Below the pieces are notes generated by a model. That model saw nothing but the letters and a program-made list of their open reading frames with translations. It was not told the DNA's origin and did no database searches. Of a DNA stretch of 64,000 bases, positions 35,612 through 43,059 are shown piece by piece; the first letter of the stretch is position 1, and each line of letters starts with the position of its first letter. Both the position numbers and the translations under genes were made by a program. Source of the stretch: Streptomyces geranii (lineage in GTDB: Bacteria; Actinomycetota; Actinomycetes; Streptomycetales; Streptomycetaceae); assembly GCF_002954775.1 (NCBI RefSeq), contig NZ_PJME01000003.1:62001-126000 (forward strand). The letters are read 5' to 3'.

Positions 35612-36000
35612 GCGGCTGCCCGGGTGCGGGAGGCGAGCTGGGGGAAGGCGTCTTCCCATACGGTGCGCACGGTGCGACCGACAAGGGTCCGCAGTACCGG
35701 CCACATCTGGAGGAGCAGGTTCTGGTCGAGGAAGCGGGGAAGGTCGTCGCGCAGGCCCTCGTGCAGGACGGTTCGGTACAGGCCCATGCGCTGGCGAGGA
35801 TTGCCCATGTCGTACGAGGTCATCCCGGACCAGGCCACGTGCAGTGGCAGCTCCACGACCCCGTGTGTCGGGCCGTGCAACTCGTCGAGCGACTCCGGCA
35901 GACGCCGCCGGAACTTCTCTCGATACAACGCGAGATCCTCAGCTTCCGCACCCGAGAGGTTTCTCGACGTGGGTGCGGGGTGCTGTCGGCTGGAGGGCAT
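35608..36000 (-). CDS. Small partner of the AbiEii-type nucleotidyltransferase
   Basis: 130 residues, unrecognised. Mostly helical, charged N-terminus (MPSSRQHPAPTSRNLSGAEA), a central LHVAWSGMTSYDMGNPRQRMGLYRTVLHEG block, no membrane segment and no obvious winged helix. It overlaps the nucleotidyltransferase gene by 4 bases and precedes it, the position normally taken by an antitoxin or substrate-binding subunit. Start ATG at 36000 chosen because the longer upstream frame crosses the right attachment repeat and reads as non-coding. The antitoxin role is a suggestion from order only. Confidence 0.6.
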   Translation of the reverse strand: MPSSRQHPAPTSRNLSGAEAEDLALYREKFRRRLPESLDELHGPTHGVVELPLHVAWSGMTSYDMGNPRQRMGLYRTVLHEGLRDDLPRFLDQNLLLQMWPVLRTLVGRTVRTVWEDAFPQLASRTRAAA

Positions 36001-36240
36001 GCCGTCATTATGGCGGCTGGGAAAGTCATGCGGGTCATGATGCGCGAGCCGGCGTCCGGAGTGAGCGGCGTGGACCTGTGCGGGGTGACCTGGTCGCGGC
36101 ACAGTGTTCCGCTCGGAGCCGTAGGGATGGACTTGTCGGTCGTGACGCTCGTTTGACGCTCTGGGCGTCTCCACGCGGGGCCGTGAGCCGAGAAATAGGT
36201 CCTGACCTGGCCTTTTCTGGTACCCGCTCAGGCCGACATC
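36001..36240. other. Right border region of the island
   Basis: No gene. Holds the second TGACGC-type element, TGACGCTCGTTTGACGC at 36143-36159, about 100 bp inside the right attachment repeat. The remaining sequence shows no recognisable signal. Confidence 0.4.
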
Positions 36241-36303
36241 TTTCCGATGACGCATCACGTGGAGTGCGTGGCGATTCTGGAGCCGGTGGCCAAGGGGGCC
36301 TGA
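36241..36303 (+). pseudogene. Displaced 3' end of methyltransferase gene, right attachment repeat (attR)
   Basis: Encodes FPMTHHVECVAILEPVAKGA then a stop, against FPMTSHVECVAILEPAAKGL in the intact gene at 20915, with no start or remaining gene upstream. It is the original tail of the methyltransferase left behind after insertion, while the island supplied a replacement tail. The 23 bases at 36256-36278 are identical to 22196-22218. No integrase lies between the copies. Confidence 0.8.
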
Positions 36304-36439
36304 GCCGGGGTTCGGCGTGGCGGTCGTGCCCGACTTCCTGTCCATGCCCCGGCGCGATTGCAGGGGGATGGTCCGGATATGGGCAGGTCATGGGGCGGCG
36401 GCAATCGGGTGTTCAACCGCCGCTGCCAGCCTCCCGGCC

Positions 36440-38035
36440 ATGAACACTCCTCGTATGGGGCTGCCGGACCGGCTCGCCGACACCCTGAGCATGCCCGAGC
36501 AGCACGAACATCTCCGCCGTGCCTTTTCCCGTCGTGGTCTGCTGCGTGGGGGCGCGGTTGCCGCGGCCGGTATCGGGCTTGTCGGTGGCAGTGGGGGCTC
36601 GGCCGTCGCCGCACCCGCGTTGGTGACCGCCCCCGCCACCGCCGCCGTGGACGGGTCGCTGGTGGCGCCGTTCGGGCGGCATCTCACCTACGGTGCCGAT
36701 CCGCGGACGCAGATGCGGGTGTCGTGGCAGGTGCCGTTGCCGGTGCGGAAGCCGTTTCTGCGGATCGGGCGCAGTCCCCTCGATCTGAGCCACCGGATAC
36801 CCGGGGAGGTGCGTGATCTCTTCACGCCCGCCGGGGTCGGCAAGAGTGCCGACATCGACCAGTACTACGTGCATGTGGCCCTGGACAATCTGAGCCCCGA
36901 CACGACCTACTACTACGGCGTCGGTCACGACGGGTTCGACCCCGCGCACGCCGGGGCCGCGCACACCGTCTACTCCTTCACCACCGCTCCCCGCGCCCGC
37001 AGCACCCGGCCCTTCACGTTCACCGCGTTCGGCGACCAGAACCCCAGCTACACCTCGATCGGGCTCAACGCGATGGTCCAGGCGCAGAATCCGGCGTTCC
37101 ATCTGCACGCGGGCGACATCTGCTACGCCGAGGAGACCGGTCACGGGTTGCCCGGGGACGCGGGCAACTACGACGCCCGTCAGTGGGACTCCTTCCTCGC
37201 CCAGATCGAGCCGCTGTCGAGCCGGGTGCCGTGGATGGTGGCGTTCGGCAACCACGACATGGAGTCCTGGTACTCGCCCAACGGGTACGGCGGCAACGAG
37301 GCCCGCTTCACCCTGCCCGGCAACGGCTTCGACGCCGCGTCCGCGCCCGGCGTCTACTCCTTCGTCCACGGCAACGTGGGTGTCGTGTCGGTCGACGCCA
37401 ACGACGTCTCGTACGAGATCCCCGCCAACATCGGCTACACCGGGGGCCGGCAGACCGCCTGGCTCGACAAGCGGCTCGGCGAGCTGCGGGCTCGTACGGA
37501 CGTGGACTTCGTCGTCGTCTTCCATCACCACTGCGCCTTCTCGACCACCAGTTCGCACGCCTCCGAGGGTGGGGTGCGTGAGAAGTGGGTTCCCTTGTAC
37601 GAGAAGCACCAGGTGGATCTGGTGGTCAACGGCCACAACCACGTCTACGAGCGCACCGACCCGGTCGTCCAGGACAAGGCCGTACGAGCCCTGCCCATCG
37701 GCGGCACCCATGAGCCCGCGCGCGGTGGTGTCGTGTACGTGACGGCGGGCGCGGGCGGCGAGAGCGTGTACAGCTTCCCGGTCGCCGACAGCTACGAGGG
37801 TCACGAGGACGCCGTCGACTCGGTGCCCACGTACTGGACCGGCAAGGACGGCAAGGTCACCGAGAACGTCGACTGGTCCCGGGTCCGCTACACCGGCTAC
37901 TCCTTCATCCGTGTCGACGTCGCCCCGGCCACGCCCGGTCGCACGGCCACCCTCACCGTGCGGGCCCTGGCGGCCACCGGCGCGGAGGTCGACCGGTTCG
38001 TCGTCGCCCGCAAGGCGGCCCACCCGCACCGTTAG
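36440..38035 (+). CDS. Purple acid phosphatase-like metallophosphoesterase, Tat exported
   Basis: 531 residues. Tat signal AFSRRGLLRGGAVAAAGIGL at ~31-50, cleaved near AVAAPA. A fibronectin-like N-terminal domain (~80-195) precedes the metallophosphoesterase domain with metal ligands in FTAFGDQN, HAGDICYA, FGNHDME, FHHHCA and NGHNHVYER. This pattern (GDxx, GNHD, GHxH) is purple acid phosphatase, secreted to release phosphate from organic esters. No good ribosome site is seen; the ATG at 36440 gives a normal-length Tat leader. In the pre-insertion chromosome it would have directly followed the methyltransferase gene. Confidence 0.85.
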   Translation: MNTPRMGLPDRLADTLSMPEQHEHLRRAFSRRGLLRGGAVAAAGIGLVGGSGGSAVAAPALVTAPATAAVDGSLVAPFGRHLTYGADPRTQMRVSWQVPLPVRKPFLRIGRSPLDLSHRIPGEVRDLFTPAGVGKSADIDQYYVHVALDNLSPDTTYYYGVGHDGFDPAHAGAAHTVYSFTTAPRARSTRPFTFTAFGDQNPSYTSIGLNAMVQAQNPAFHLHAGDICYAEETGHGLPGDAGNYDARQWDSFLAQIEPLSSRVPWMVAFGNHDMESWYSPNGYGGNEARFTLPGNGFDAASAPGVYSFVHGNVGVVSVDANDVSYEIPANIGYTGGRQTAWLDKRLGELRARTDVDFVVVFHHHCAFSTTSSHASEGGVREKWVPLYEKHQVDLVVNGHNHVYERTDPVVQDKAVRALPIGGTHEPARGGVVYVTAGAGGESVYSFPVADSYEGHEDAVDSVPTYWTGKDGKVTENVDWSRVRYTGYSFIRVDVAPATPGRTATLTVRALAATGAEVDRFVVARKAAHPHR

Positions 38036-38175
38036 CCGTACGGCTCGCGCATGGTGCGTACGGTCCGTCAGCGTACGCGGACGCTGAGTAGACGGTACGG
38101 AACTCCTTCCGTCACCCTGGGTGTTGTCGATCGCGGGGAACAACACGGAACGTACGCACCTGGAGGTGGCCGCGG

Positions 38176-39045
38176 ATGATGCACGGCGACGCGAACGAGG
38201 ACGACGACGACCTGACGGGGTGGGAGGAGGAACGGGAGCCCGATCGCTCGGACAGCCTGCGCACGTTCGGAGCCGTCGTCCAGGCGCTGCGCGAGCACGC
38301 CGGGCTCAGCCGGGAGGAGTTCGGGGAACGGGTGCGCTTCTCCAAACACACCGTCGCGTCGGTGGAGTTGGGGAGGCGGTTCGCGGACGACTCCTTCGTG
38401 GAGCTGGCGGAGGACGCCACCGGGAACACCGGGGCGTTGCGGAAGTCGGCCAAGCATCTGACGCGCGGGGACGTGGGGTTGGCGGCCTGGTTCCGGCGGT
38501 GGGCGCAGCTGGAACGGGTCGCGGTGAGTCTGTGCACGTACGAATGCCGGTTGGTGCCGGGGCTGTTGCAGTCGGAGGGGTACGCGCGGGCGGTGTTCGA
38601 GGGGACCGTGCCCGTGACACCGGACGAGCAGCTGGAGGACTTCATGGTCCGGCGGATGGGGCGACAGCGGATGCTGTTCGAGCGGCAGACGACGCCGTTC
38701 AGCTTCATCGTCGAGGAGCATGTATTTCGGCGGCGGTTCGGGGACGCCGGGGAGATGCGTGAACTGCTCGACCATGTGCTGGAGTTGACCGCCCCGCGCA
38801 ACGTGACCCTTCAGATCGTGCCGTTGGAGGCGGGGTTGCACGCTTGTCTTGACGGTCCCCTTCAGCTGCTGGTGACTCCCAAGGGGCAGCGGCTCGCCTA
38901 CTCCGAAGGGCAGAAGAACGGCCGCCTGATTACCGACTCGAAAGAGGTCGGTGCGCTCCAACAGCGCTATGACACACTGCGCTCGCAGGCCCTCAACGCC
39001 AAGGATTCTCGGGGTCTGTTGGAGCGATTCAGAGGAGAGCTATGA
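38176..39045 (+). CDS. XRE-family regulator with DUF5753 domain
   Basis: 289 residues. Helix-turn-helix at about 30-80 (LREHAGLSREEFGERVRFSKHTVASVELGRR), then DUF5753 (~105-285, including YECRLVPGLLQSEGYARAV). This is the WhiJ-like family, expanded in Streptomyces, where each regulator is paired with a small DUF397 protein. The DUF397 gene overlaps the stop by 4 bases (ATGA). GGAGGTGG lies upstream of the paired ATGs at 38176/38179. Regulated targets are unknown; developmental or antibiotic control is known for relatives. Confidence 0.9.
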   Translation: MMHGDANEDDDDLTGWEEEREPDRSDSLRTFGAVVQALREHAGLSREEFGERVRFSKHTVASVELGRRFADDSFVELAEDATGNTGALRKSAKHLTRGDVGLAAWFRRWAQLERVAVSLCTYECRLVPGLLQSEGYARAVFEGTVPVTPDEQLEDFMVRRMGRQRMLFERQTTPFSFIVEEHVFRRRFGDAGEMRELLDHVLELTAPRNVTLQIVPLEAGLHACLDGPLQLLVTPKGQRLAYSEGQKNGRLITDSKEVGALQQRYDTLRSQALNAKDSRGLLERFRGEL

Positions 39046-39218
39046 GCGCGTCGGAACTGGCTTGGTTCAAGTCCAGCTACAGCGGCAGTGAAGGCGACAG
39101 CTGCGTCGAGGTTGCCGTCGACGGACGTGCCGTGCGCGTACGCGATTCCAAGGACGTCACACGCCCCGACTTCGCCATCGGCCGTGATGTGTGGTCGCGG
39201 TTTGTAGGAGAGCTATGA
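39042..39218 (+). CDS. DUF397 small protein, copy 1
   Basis: 58 residues beginning MSASELAWFKSSYSGSEGDS, with the family core W-F-K-S-S-Y-S and CVEVA. DUF397 proteins act with the XRE-DUF5753 regulator, as BldB/WhiJ-type partners. ATG overlaps the regulator stop; its own stop overlaps the ATG of copy 2. It is shorter than copy 2 because it ends after WSRFVGEL, where the duplicated junction begins. The pair clearly arose by tandem duplication of ~173 bp. Confidence 0.85.
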   Translation: MSASELAWFKSSYSGSEGDSCVEVAVDGRAVRVRDSKDVTRPDFAIGRDVWSRFVGEL

Positions 39219-39403
39219 GCGCGTCGGAACTGGCTTGGTTCAAGTCCAGTTACAGCGGCAGCCAGGGCGACAGCTGTGTCGAGGTTGCCGTCGACGGGCG
39301 TGCCGTGCGCGTACGCGATTCCAAGGACGTCATACGTCCCGACTTCGCCGTCAAGCGCGACGCGTGGTCGCGGTTCGTCGGGTTCCTGGGGCCGGACGCG
39401 TAG
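39215..39403 (+). CDS. DUF397 small protein, copy 2
   Basis: 62 residues, nearly identical to copy 1 through the first 50 residues (differences such as E17Q, T40I and a changed KRDA segment), then a distinct tail (WSRFVGFLGPDA) that matches the normal DUF397 C-terminus. Coupled to copy 1 by ATGA overlap with the same GGAGAG ribosome site that was copied with it. A perfect 12-bp hairpin follows at 39424. Confidence 0.88.
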   Translation: MSASELAWFKSSYSGSQGDSCVEVAVDGRAVRVRDSKDVIRPDFAVKRDAWSRFVGFLGPDA

Positions 39404-39423
39404 AGCGGGCATCGAAGGAGCGT

Positions 39424-39450
39424 GAACACTGCCGGGATCCGGCAGTGTTC
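39424..39450 (+). terminator. Terminator after DUF397 genes
   Basis: GAACACTGCCGG pairs perfectly with CCGGCAGTGTTC across a 3-base loop. Confidence 0.8.
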
Positions 39451-39531
39451 GTCCGGTTCGGTGTGTGAAAGCGTCGGTGGTGTGGGCGGGGGAGGGAAAG
39501 CGGGCGAGAGGGAGAGGGGAGGGCTGAAGAC

Positions 39532-40017
39532 ATGACCTTGTTCTTGGTTCTCGGCCTTTCCGGGCTTCTTCTGCTCGTGTTCGCGCTCGTCTTCGACGGT
39601 GTGCTGGACGGGGTTTTCGACGGGCTGCTGTCGCTTCCGGTGATTGCCGGGTTCGTGTCGATGCTCGGGTTCGCCGGTGCGATCGCGCTCGGTACGACGG
39701 ACCTCGGCGTCGGAGTCGCGACGCTGGTCGGAGCGGGTGCGGGACTCGGGGCGGGCTGGGCGACCTGGCGGTTGAGCCGGGCGCTCATGCGGGACGGGTC
39801 CGGGGCAGCCCCGGGTGGTGCGGAGCTTGTGGGGAGTTCCGGTGCCGTGGTCACGGCGATTCCCGTCGGCGGGTACGGCGAGGTGCTGCTGTATCCGGCT
39901 GGTCAGCCGGTGAAGTACGCCGCCAAGAGCGATGTCCGGGTCGAGCGGGGTGCCGAGGTGTGGGTCGAGGCCGCCCTGTCCGCGACCTCCGTGGCGGTAC
40001 GGCCCGTCGAGCGCTGA
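39532..40017 (+). CDS. NfeD-like membrane protein
   Basis: 161 residues: three transmembrane helices (~2-24, 36-57, 62-82) then a soluble OB-fold domain (~98-158, GSSGAVVTAIPVGGYGEVLL), the short NfeD architecture. NfeD proteins are obligate partners of flotillins, and the flotillin gene follows 102 bp later. ATG with GGGAGG in a purine-rich stretch. Localises to the cytoplasmic membrane. Confidence 0.85.
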   Translation: MTLFLVLGLSGLLLLVFALVFDGVLDGVFDGLLSLPVIAGFVSMLGFAGAIALGTTDLGVGVATLVGAGAGLGAGWATWRLSRALMRDGSGAAPGGAELVGSSGAVVTAIPVGGYGEVLLYPAGQPVKYAAKSDVRVERGAEVWVEAALSATSVAVRPVER

Positions 40018-40119
40018 GCCCTCGCCGTAGCCACCTCCACTCGAGTCCACGTACACCGGCCACGTACACCGGTTTCTTCATGCCGTTTCTTCGCATGCCA
40101 AAAACAAGGGGGCACTGTC

Positions 40120-41571
40120 ATGAGTCCTGTCGTCGTCGCGGTCGCCGGAGTCGTCGTACTCCTGGTGCTGCTCGCTCTCGTCGTCGTCACCCGCTACAAG
40201 GTGGCGGGGCCGAGCCAGGCGTTCATCGTCACCGGGCGGCGTGGCAAACAGGCCACCGATCCGGACACCGGGCGGGTCTTCACCGACAACAGCGGCCAGA
40301 AGGTCGTGGTCGGCGGTGGGGTGTTCGTCGTGCCGTTCGTGCAGCAGAAGTTCACCCTTGATCTGTCCTCGCGGCACATTCCGGTCGCGGTGCGTGGCGC
40401 CGTCACTCTGCGGGGTGTGAAGGCGCATCTGGAGGGGGTCGCCATCGTCAAGGTGGGCGGCACCGAGGACTCGATACGGGCCGCCGCGCAGCGGTTCCTG
40501 ATGCAGCAGGACGGCATCGTCGGCTTCACCCAGGAGGTGCTGTCCGGCGCGCTGCGGGCCATCGTCGGGCGGATGTCGGTGGAGGACATCATCCGGGACC
40601 GGGCCGTGTTCGCCGGGCAGGTCGCCGAGGAGGCCGAGGCGAGCCTGTCGGGGCAGGGTCTTGTGCTGGACGCCTTCCAGATCCAGGACATCACCACCGA
40701 GGGCTCCTACCTGGAGGACCTCGGCCGTCCCGAGGCCGCCCGCGCCAAGCAGGAGGCCGACATCGCCGAGGCCGTCGCCCGGCGGGCCGCCGAGCAGGCG
40801 CGGCTGAAGGCCGAGGAGGAGATCGCGGTCGCGCAGCGGACGTTCTACCTCAAGCAGGCCGAGATCAGGGCCGAGACCGACGAGGCCGCGGCCCGTGCGG
40901 CGGCGGCCGGTCCGCTCGCCGAGGCCGCCAGGCGGCAGGAGGTGCTGGCCGAGCAGGAGAAGGTTGCCGAGCGCCAGGCGGCGCTGACCGACCGGGAGTT
41001 GGACAGCCAGGTCCGCAAGCCCGCCGACGCGGCCCGCTACCAGGCCGAGCAGGAGGCCGAGGCCCGCCGGGTCGCCCTCGTCAAGCAGGCCGAGGCGGAC
41101 GCCCAGCGCGCCAGGCTCACCGGTGAGGGCGAGAAGGCACACCGGGCCGCGCTCGCCGACGCCGTACGCATCGAGGGGGAGGCGGAGGCCGCCGCGATCG
41201 GCGCCAAGGGTGCCGCCGAGGCCGAGGCCATGCGGAAGAAGGCCGACTCGTTCGCGCGGTACGGCGACGCGGCGGTGCTGCAGATGCTCGTCGAGGTGCT
41301 GCCGCAGGTGGTCGCGAAGGCGTCCGAACCGCTCAGCGCCGTGGACAAGTTGACGGTCATCTCCACCGACGGGGCCGGCCAGCTCGCGCGCACGGTCGCC
41401 GACAACGTCGCCCAGGGCGTCGAACTCCTCAGTTCCACCACCGGTGTCGACTTCGCCGAGCTGCTGAAGGGGATCACCGGGCAGGCCGACGGCACCCGGC
41501 CCGAGCCCCCGGCGCCCGCCGAGGCCACCGGGAAGGTCGAGGTCAACGGGAAGGTCGAGGTCACCGGCTGA
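40120..41571 (+). CDS. Flotillin family (SPFH) protein
   Basis: 483 residues. An N-terminal membrane helix (3-23) anchors an SPFH/band-7 domain (~25-200), followed by an Ala/Glu-rich coiled-coil (~205-385, many QAEA and EAEA repeats) and a flotillin C-terminus (LQMLVEVLPQVVAKASEPL). Flotillins scaffold functional membrane microdomains. Partner NfeD gene is immediately upstream. ATG with AAGGGGG. The short duplicate KVEVNGKVEVTG at the C-terminus is a local repeat. No terminator was seen after it. Confidence 0.92.
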   Translation: MSPVVVAVAGVVVLLVLLALVVVTRYKVAGPSQAFIVTGRRGKQATDPDTGRVFTDNSGQKVVVGGGVFVVPFVQQKFTLDLSSRHIPVAVRGAVTLRGVKAHLEGVAIVKVGGTEDSIRAAAQRFLMQQDGIVGFTQEVLSGALRAIVGRMSVEDIIRDRAVFAGQVAEEAEASLSGQGLVLDAFQIQDITTEGSYLEDLGRPEAARAKQEADIAEAVARRAAEQARLKAEEEIAVAQRTFYLKQAEIRAETDEAAARAAAAGPLAEAARRQEVLAEQEKVAERQAALTDRELDSQVRKPADAARYQAEQEAEARRVALVKQAEADAQRARLTGEGEKAHRAALADAVRIEGEAEAAAIGAKGAAEAEAMRKKADSFARYGDAAVLQMLVEVLPQVVAKASEPLSAVDKLTVISTDGAGQLARTVADNVAQGVELLSSTTGVDFAELLKGITGQADGTRPEPPAPAEATGKVEVNGKVEVTG

Positions 41572-41672
41572 CGCGGTAGTGACGCTGTACCGGTGCGGTA
41601 GATTTTTGCCGAACACTTGTGCCCTGCCGGGCCGGTGCTCGCTCAACCTTTGGGGCGGTCAAGGTGGTTGAG

Positions 41673-42782
41673 ATGGCTGAGGTGGTTGAGGTGGTCGGAG
41701 CGGTGTCCGCTGCGGTGGGGGAAGAGACTGCGGTACGGGACGTGCCCGTGCCCTACCTCGACGGCTTCGAGCGGATCCTGGCGGACGCCGCCGCCACCGG
41801 TCGGCGTCTTACCCGCGACGAGATCCAGTCCCGCCGCGACCTGGGCGCACAGGCGGCCGTAGCCGGTCACGGCTGGCGCACGCTCGTCCGCGCCCACCTC
41901 GCGGCGGCCCGGGGCGGGTGGCCGCGAGCCGCCACCCCGGACAGCGTCCTCACCGTCGTCGAACAGGCCGTGGACGCCTTCGCCGACGGCTACGAACGCG
42001 CACAGCGGCTCGTCGTCCGCAAGGAGGAGGCCGCCCGCCGGGAGTTCATCGACGACCTGCTCCACGGACGCGGCGACCCCGGCCGACTCGCCGCGCACTC
42101 CGAACGGTTCGGGCTGCGCCTGTCCCGCGCCCACGCGGTGGCCGTGGCCGGGGGACCGGAGAAGTACGACGAGACCGACGCCGTACCCCGGCAGGTGGCG
42201 AGCGAGCTGTTCGCCCGCTTCGAGAACCGCCGCATCCTGTTCACGACCAAGGACGGCCGGATGGTGTGCATCGCCCCCGGCGACCAGGACGACGTCCTCG
42301 TCCACTTCGCCGAGCACGCCCACGCCGCCACCGGCCAGGCACAGGTGGCCATCGGCCGGCCCCGGCCCGGCACGGTCGGTATCGGACACAGCTACGAAGA
42401 GGCCCTCAACGCCCTGGACGTGGCGCAGCGCATGGGTCTCGACCAGCGCTTGCTGCGCGCCGCCGACCTGCTGGTCTTCCCCGTCCTGGCCCGGGACCGG
42501 CAGGCGCTGGTGGACCTGGTGCGCAACACCGTGGTGCCGCTGGAACAGGCGCGCGGCGGGGCCCGGCCGCTGCTCGACACCCTCATGACGTACTTCGACT
42601 CCGGCTGTGTGGCCGCCGCAGCGGCCCGGCGGCTGTCGCTGAGCGTGCGCGCGCTGACCTACCGGCTGGAACGCGTCCGAACCCTGACCGGCATCGACCC
42701 GACCGACCCCGCCGCCCGCTACACCCTCCAGACCGCGGTCATCGGCGCCCGCCTGCTCGACTGGCCCGCCCGGCCCCTGTGA
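41673..42782 (+). CDS. PucR/CdaR-type transcriptional regulator
   Basis: 369 residues. The C-terminal PucR helix-turn-helix (~310-365: LLDTLMTYFDSGCVAAAAARRLSLSVRALTYRLERV) is diagnostic; the middle is a GGDEF-like CdaR domain (~150-270), and there is no recognised N-terminal sensor domain. The start is uncertain: ATG 41673 has AAGGTGG 7 bases upstream, but the frame is open from 41619. A possible -10, TAGATT, lies near 41600. Target unknown; PucR regulators often control nitrogen or purine catabolism, and the glutamate synthase operon is next door. Confidence 0.82.
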   Translation: MAEVVEVVGAVSAAVGEETAVRDVPVPYLDGFERILADAAATGRRLTRDEIQSRRDLGAQAAVAGHGWRTLVRAHLAAARGGWPRAATPDSVLTVVEQAVDAFADGYERAQRLVVRKEEAARREFIDDLLHGRGDPGRLAAHSERFGLRLSRAHAVAVAGGPEKYDETDAVPRQVASELFARFENRRILFTTKDGRMVCIAPGDQDDVLVHFAEHAHAATGQAQVAIGRPRPGTVGIGHSYEEALNALDVAQRMGLDQRLLRAADLLVFPVLARDRQALVDLVRNTVVPLEQARGGARPLLDTLMTYFDSGCVAAAAARRLSLSVRALTYRLERVRTLTGIDPTDPAARYTLQTAVIGARLLDWPARPL

Positions 42783-43059
42783 CCTGCCCGGCGCGGACGC
42801 GTCACGTGATCGCGATCCGCGCCCCGACTGGATGGACCTGGCGGTGACCAGGTTGTGGACGCGAGAGGCCCTTTCGCGCGCCGCAGGGTATACAGGATGT
42901 GTATGCAGGACACACCCTTGCGGTGAAGTTAGGTAACCCTTACCGTACGTACTTGCATTACTCAGGGCACCGGCCGTCACACCGGTCCGCCCGCGGCGAG
43001 CGCTTCACCGACGCAGCCTGGCCGTCCGCTGCCCCGGCATTCGCTCAGAGGACCCGCAC
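42783..43059. promoter_or_regulatory. Promoter region of glutamate synthase-like operon with iron-box-like site
   Basis: TTAGGTAACCCTTACCGTA at 42929-42947 contains the perfect inverted repeat GGTAA-CCC-TTACC and fits the DmdR1/IdeR iron box moderately well. It shares 13 of 14 bases with the site upstream of hemH. Farther upstream, GTATACAGGAT and GTGTATGCAGGA (about 42888-42910) form a degenerate direct repeat. Confidence 0.4.

Noticed and set aside
36001..36345. Longer N-terminus for the small partner of the nucleotidyltransferase
   Set aside because: The extension would read through the right attachment repeat antisense to the methyltransferase tail and has no ribosome site.
42929..42947. 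GlnR box upstream of the glutamate synthase-like gene
   Set aside because: GTAAC-N6-CGTAC only loosely fits the GlnR pattern; the hemH-shared iron-box reading explains more positions.
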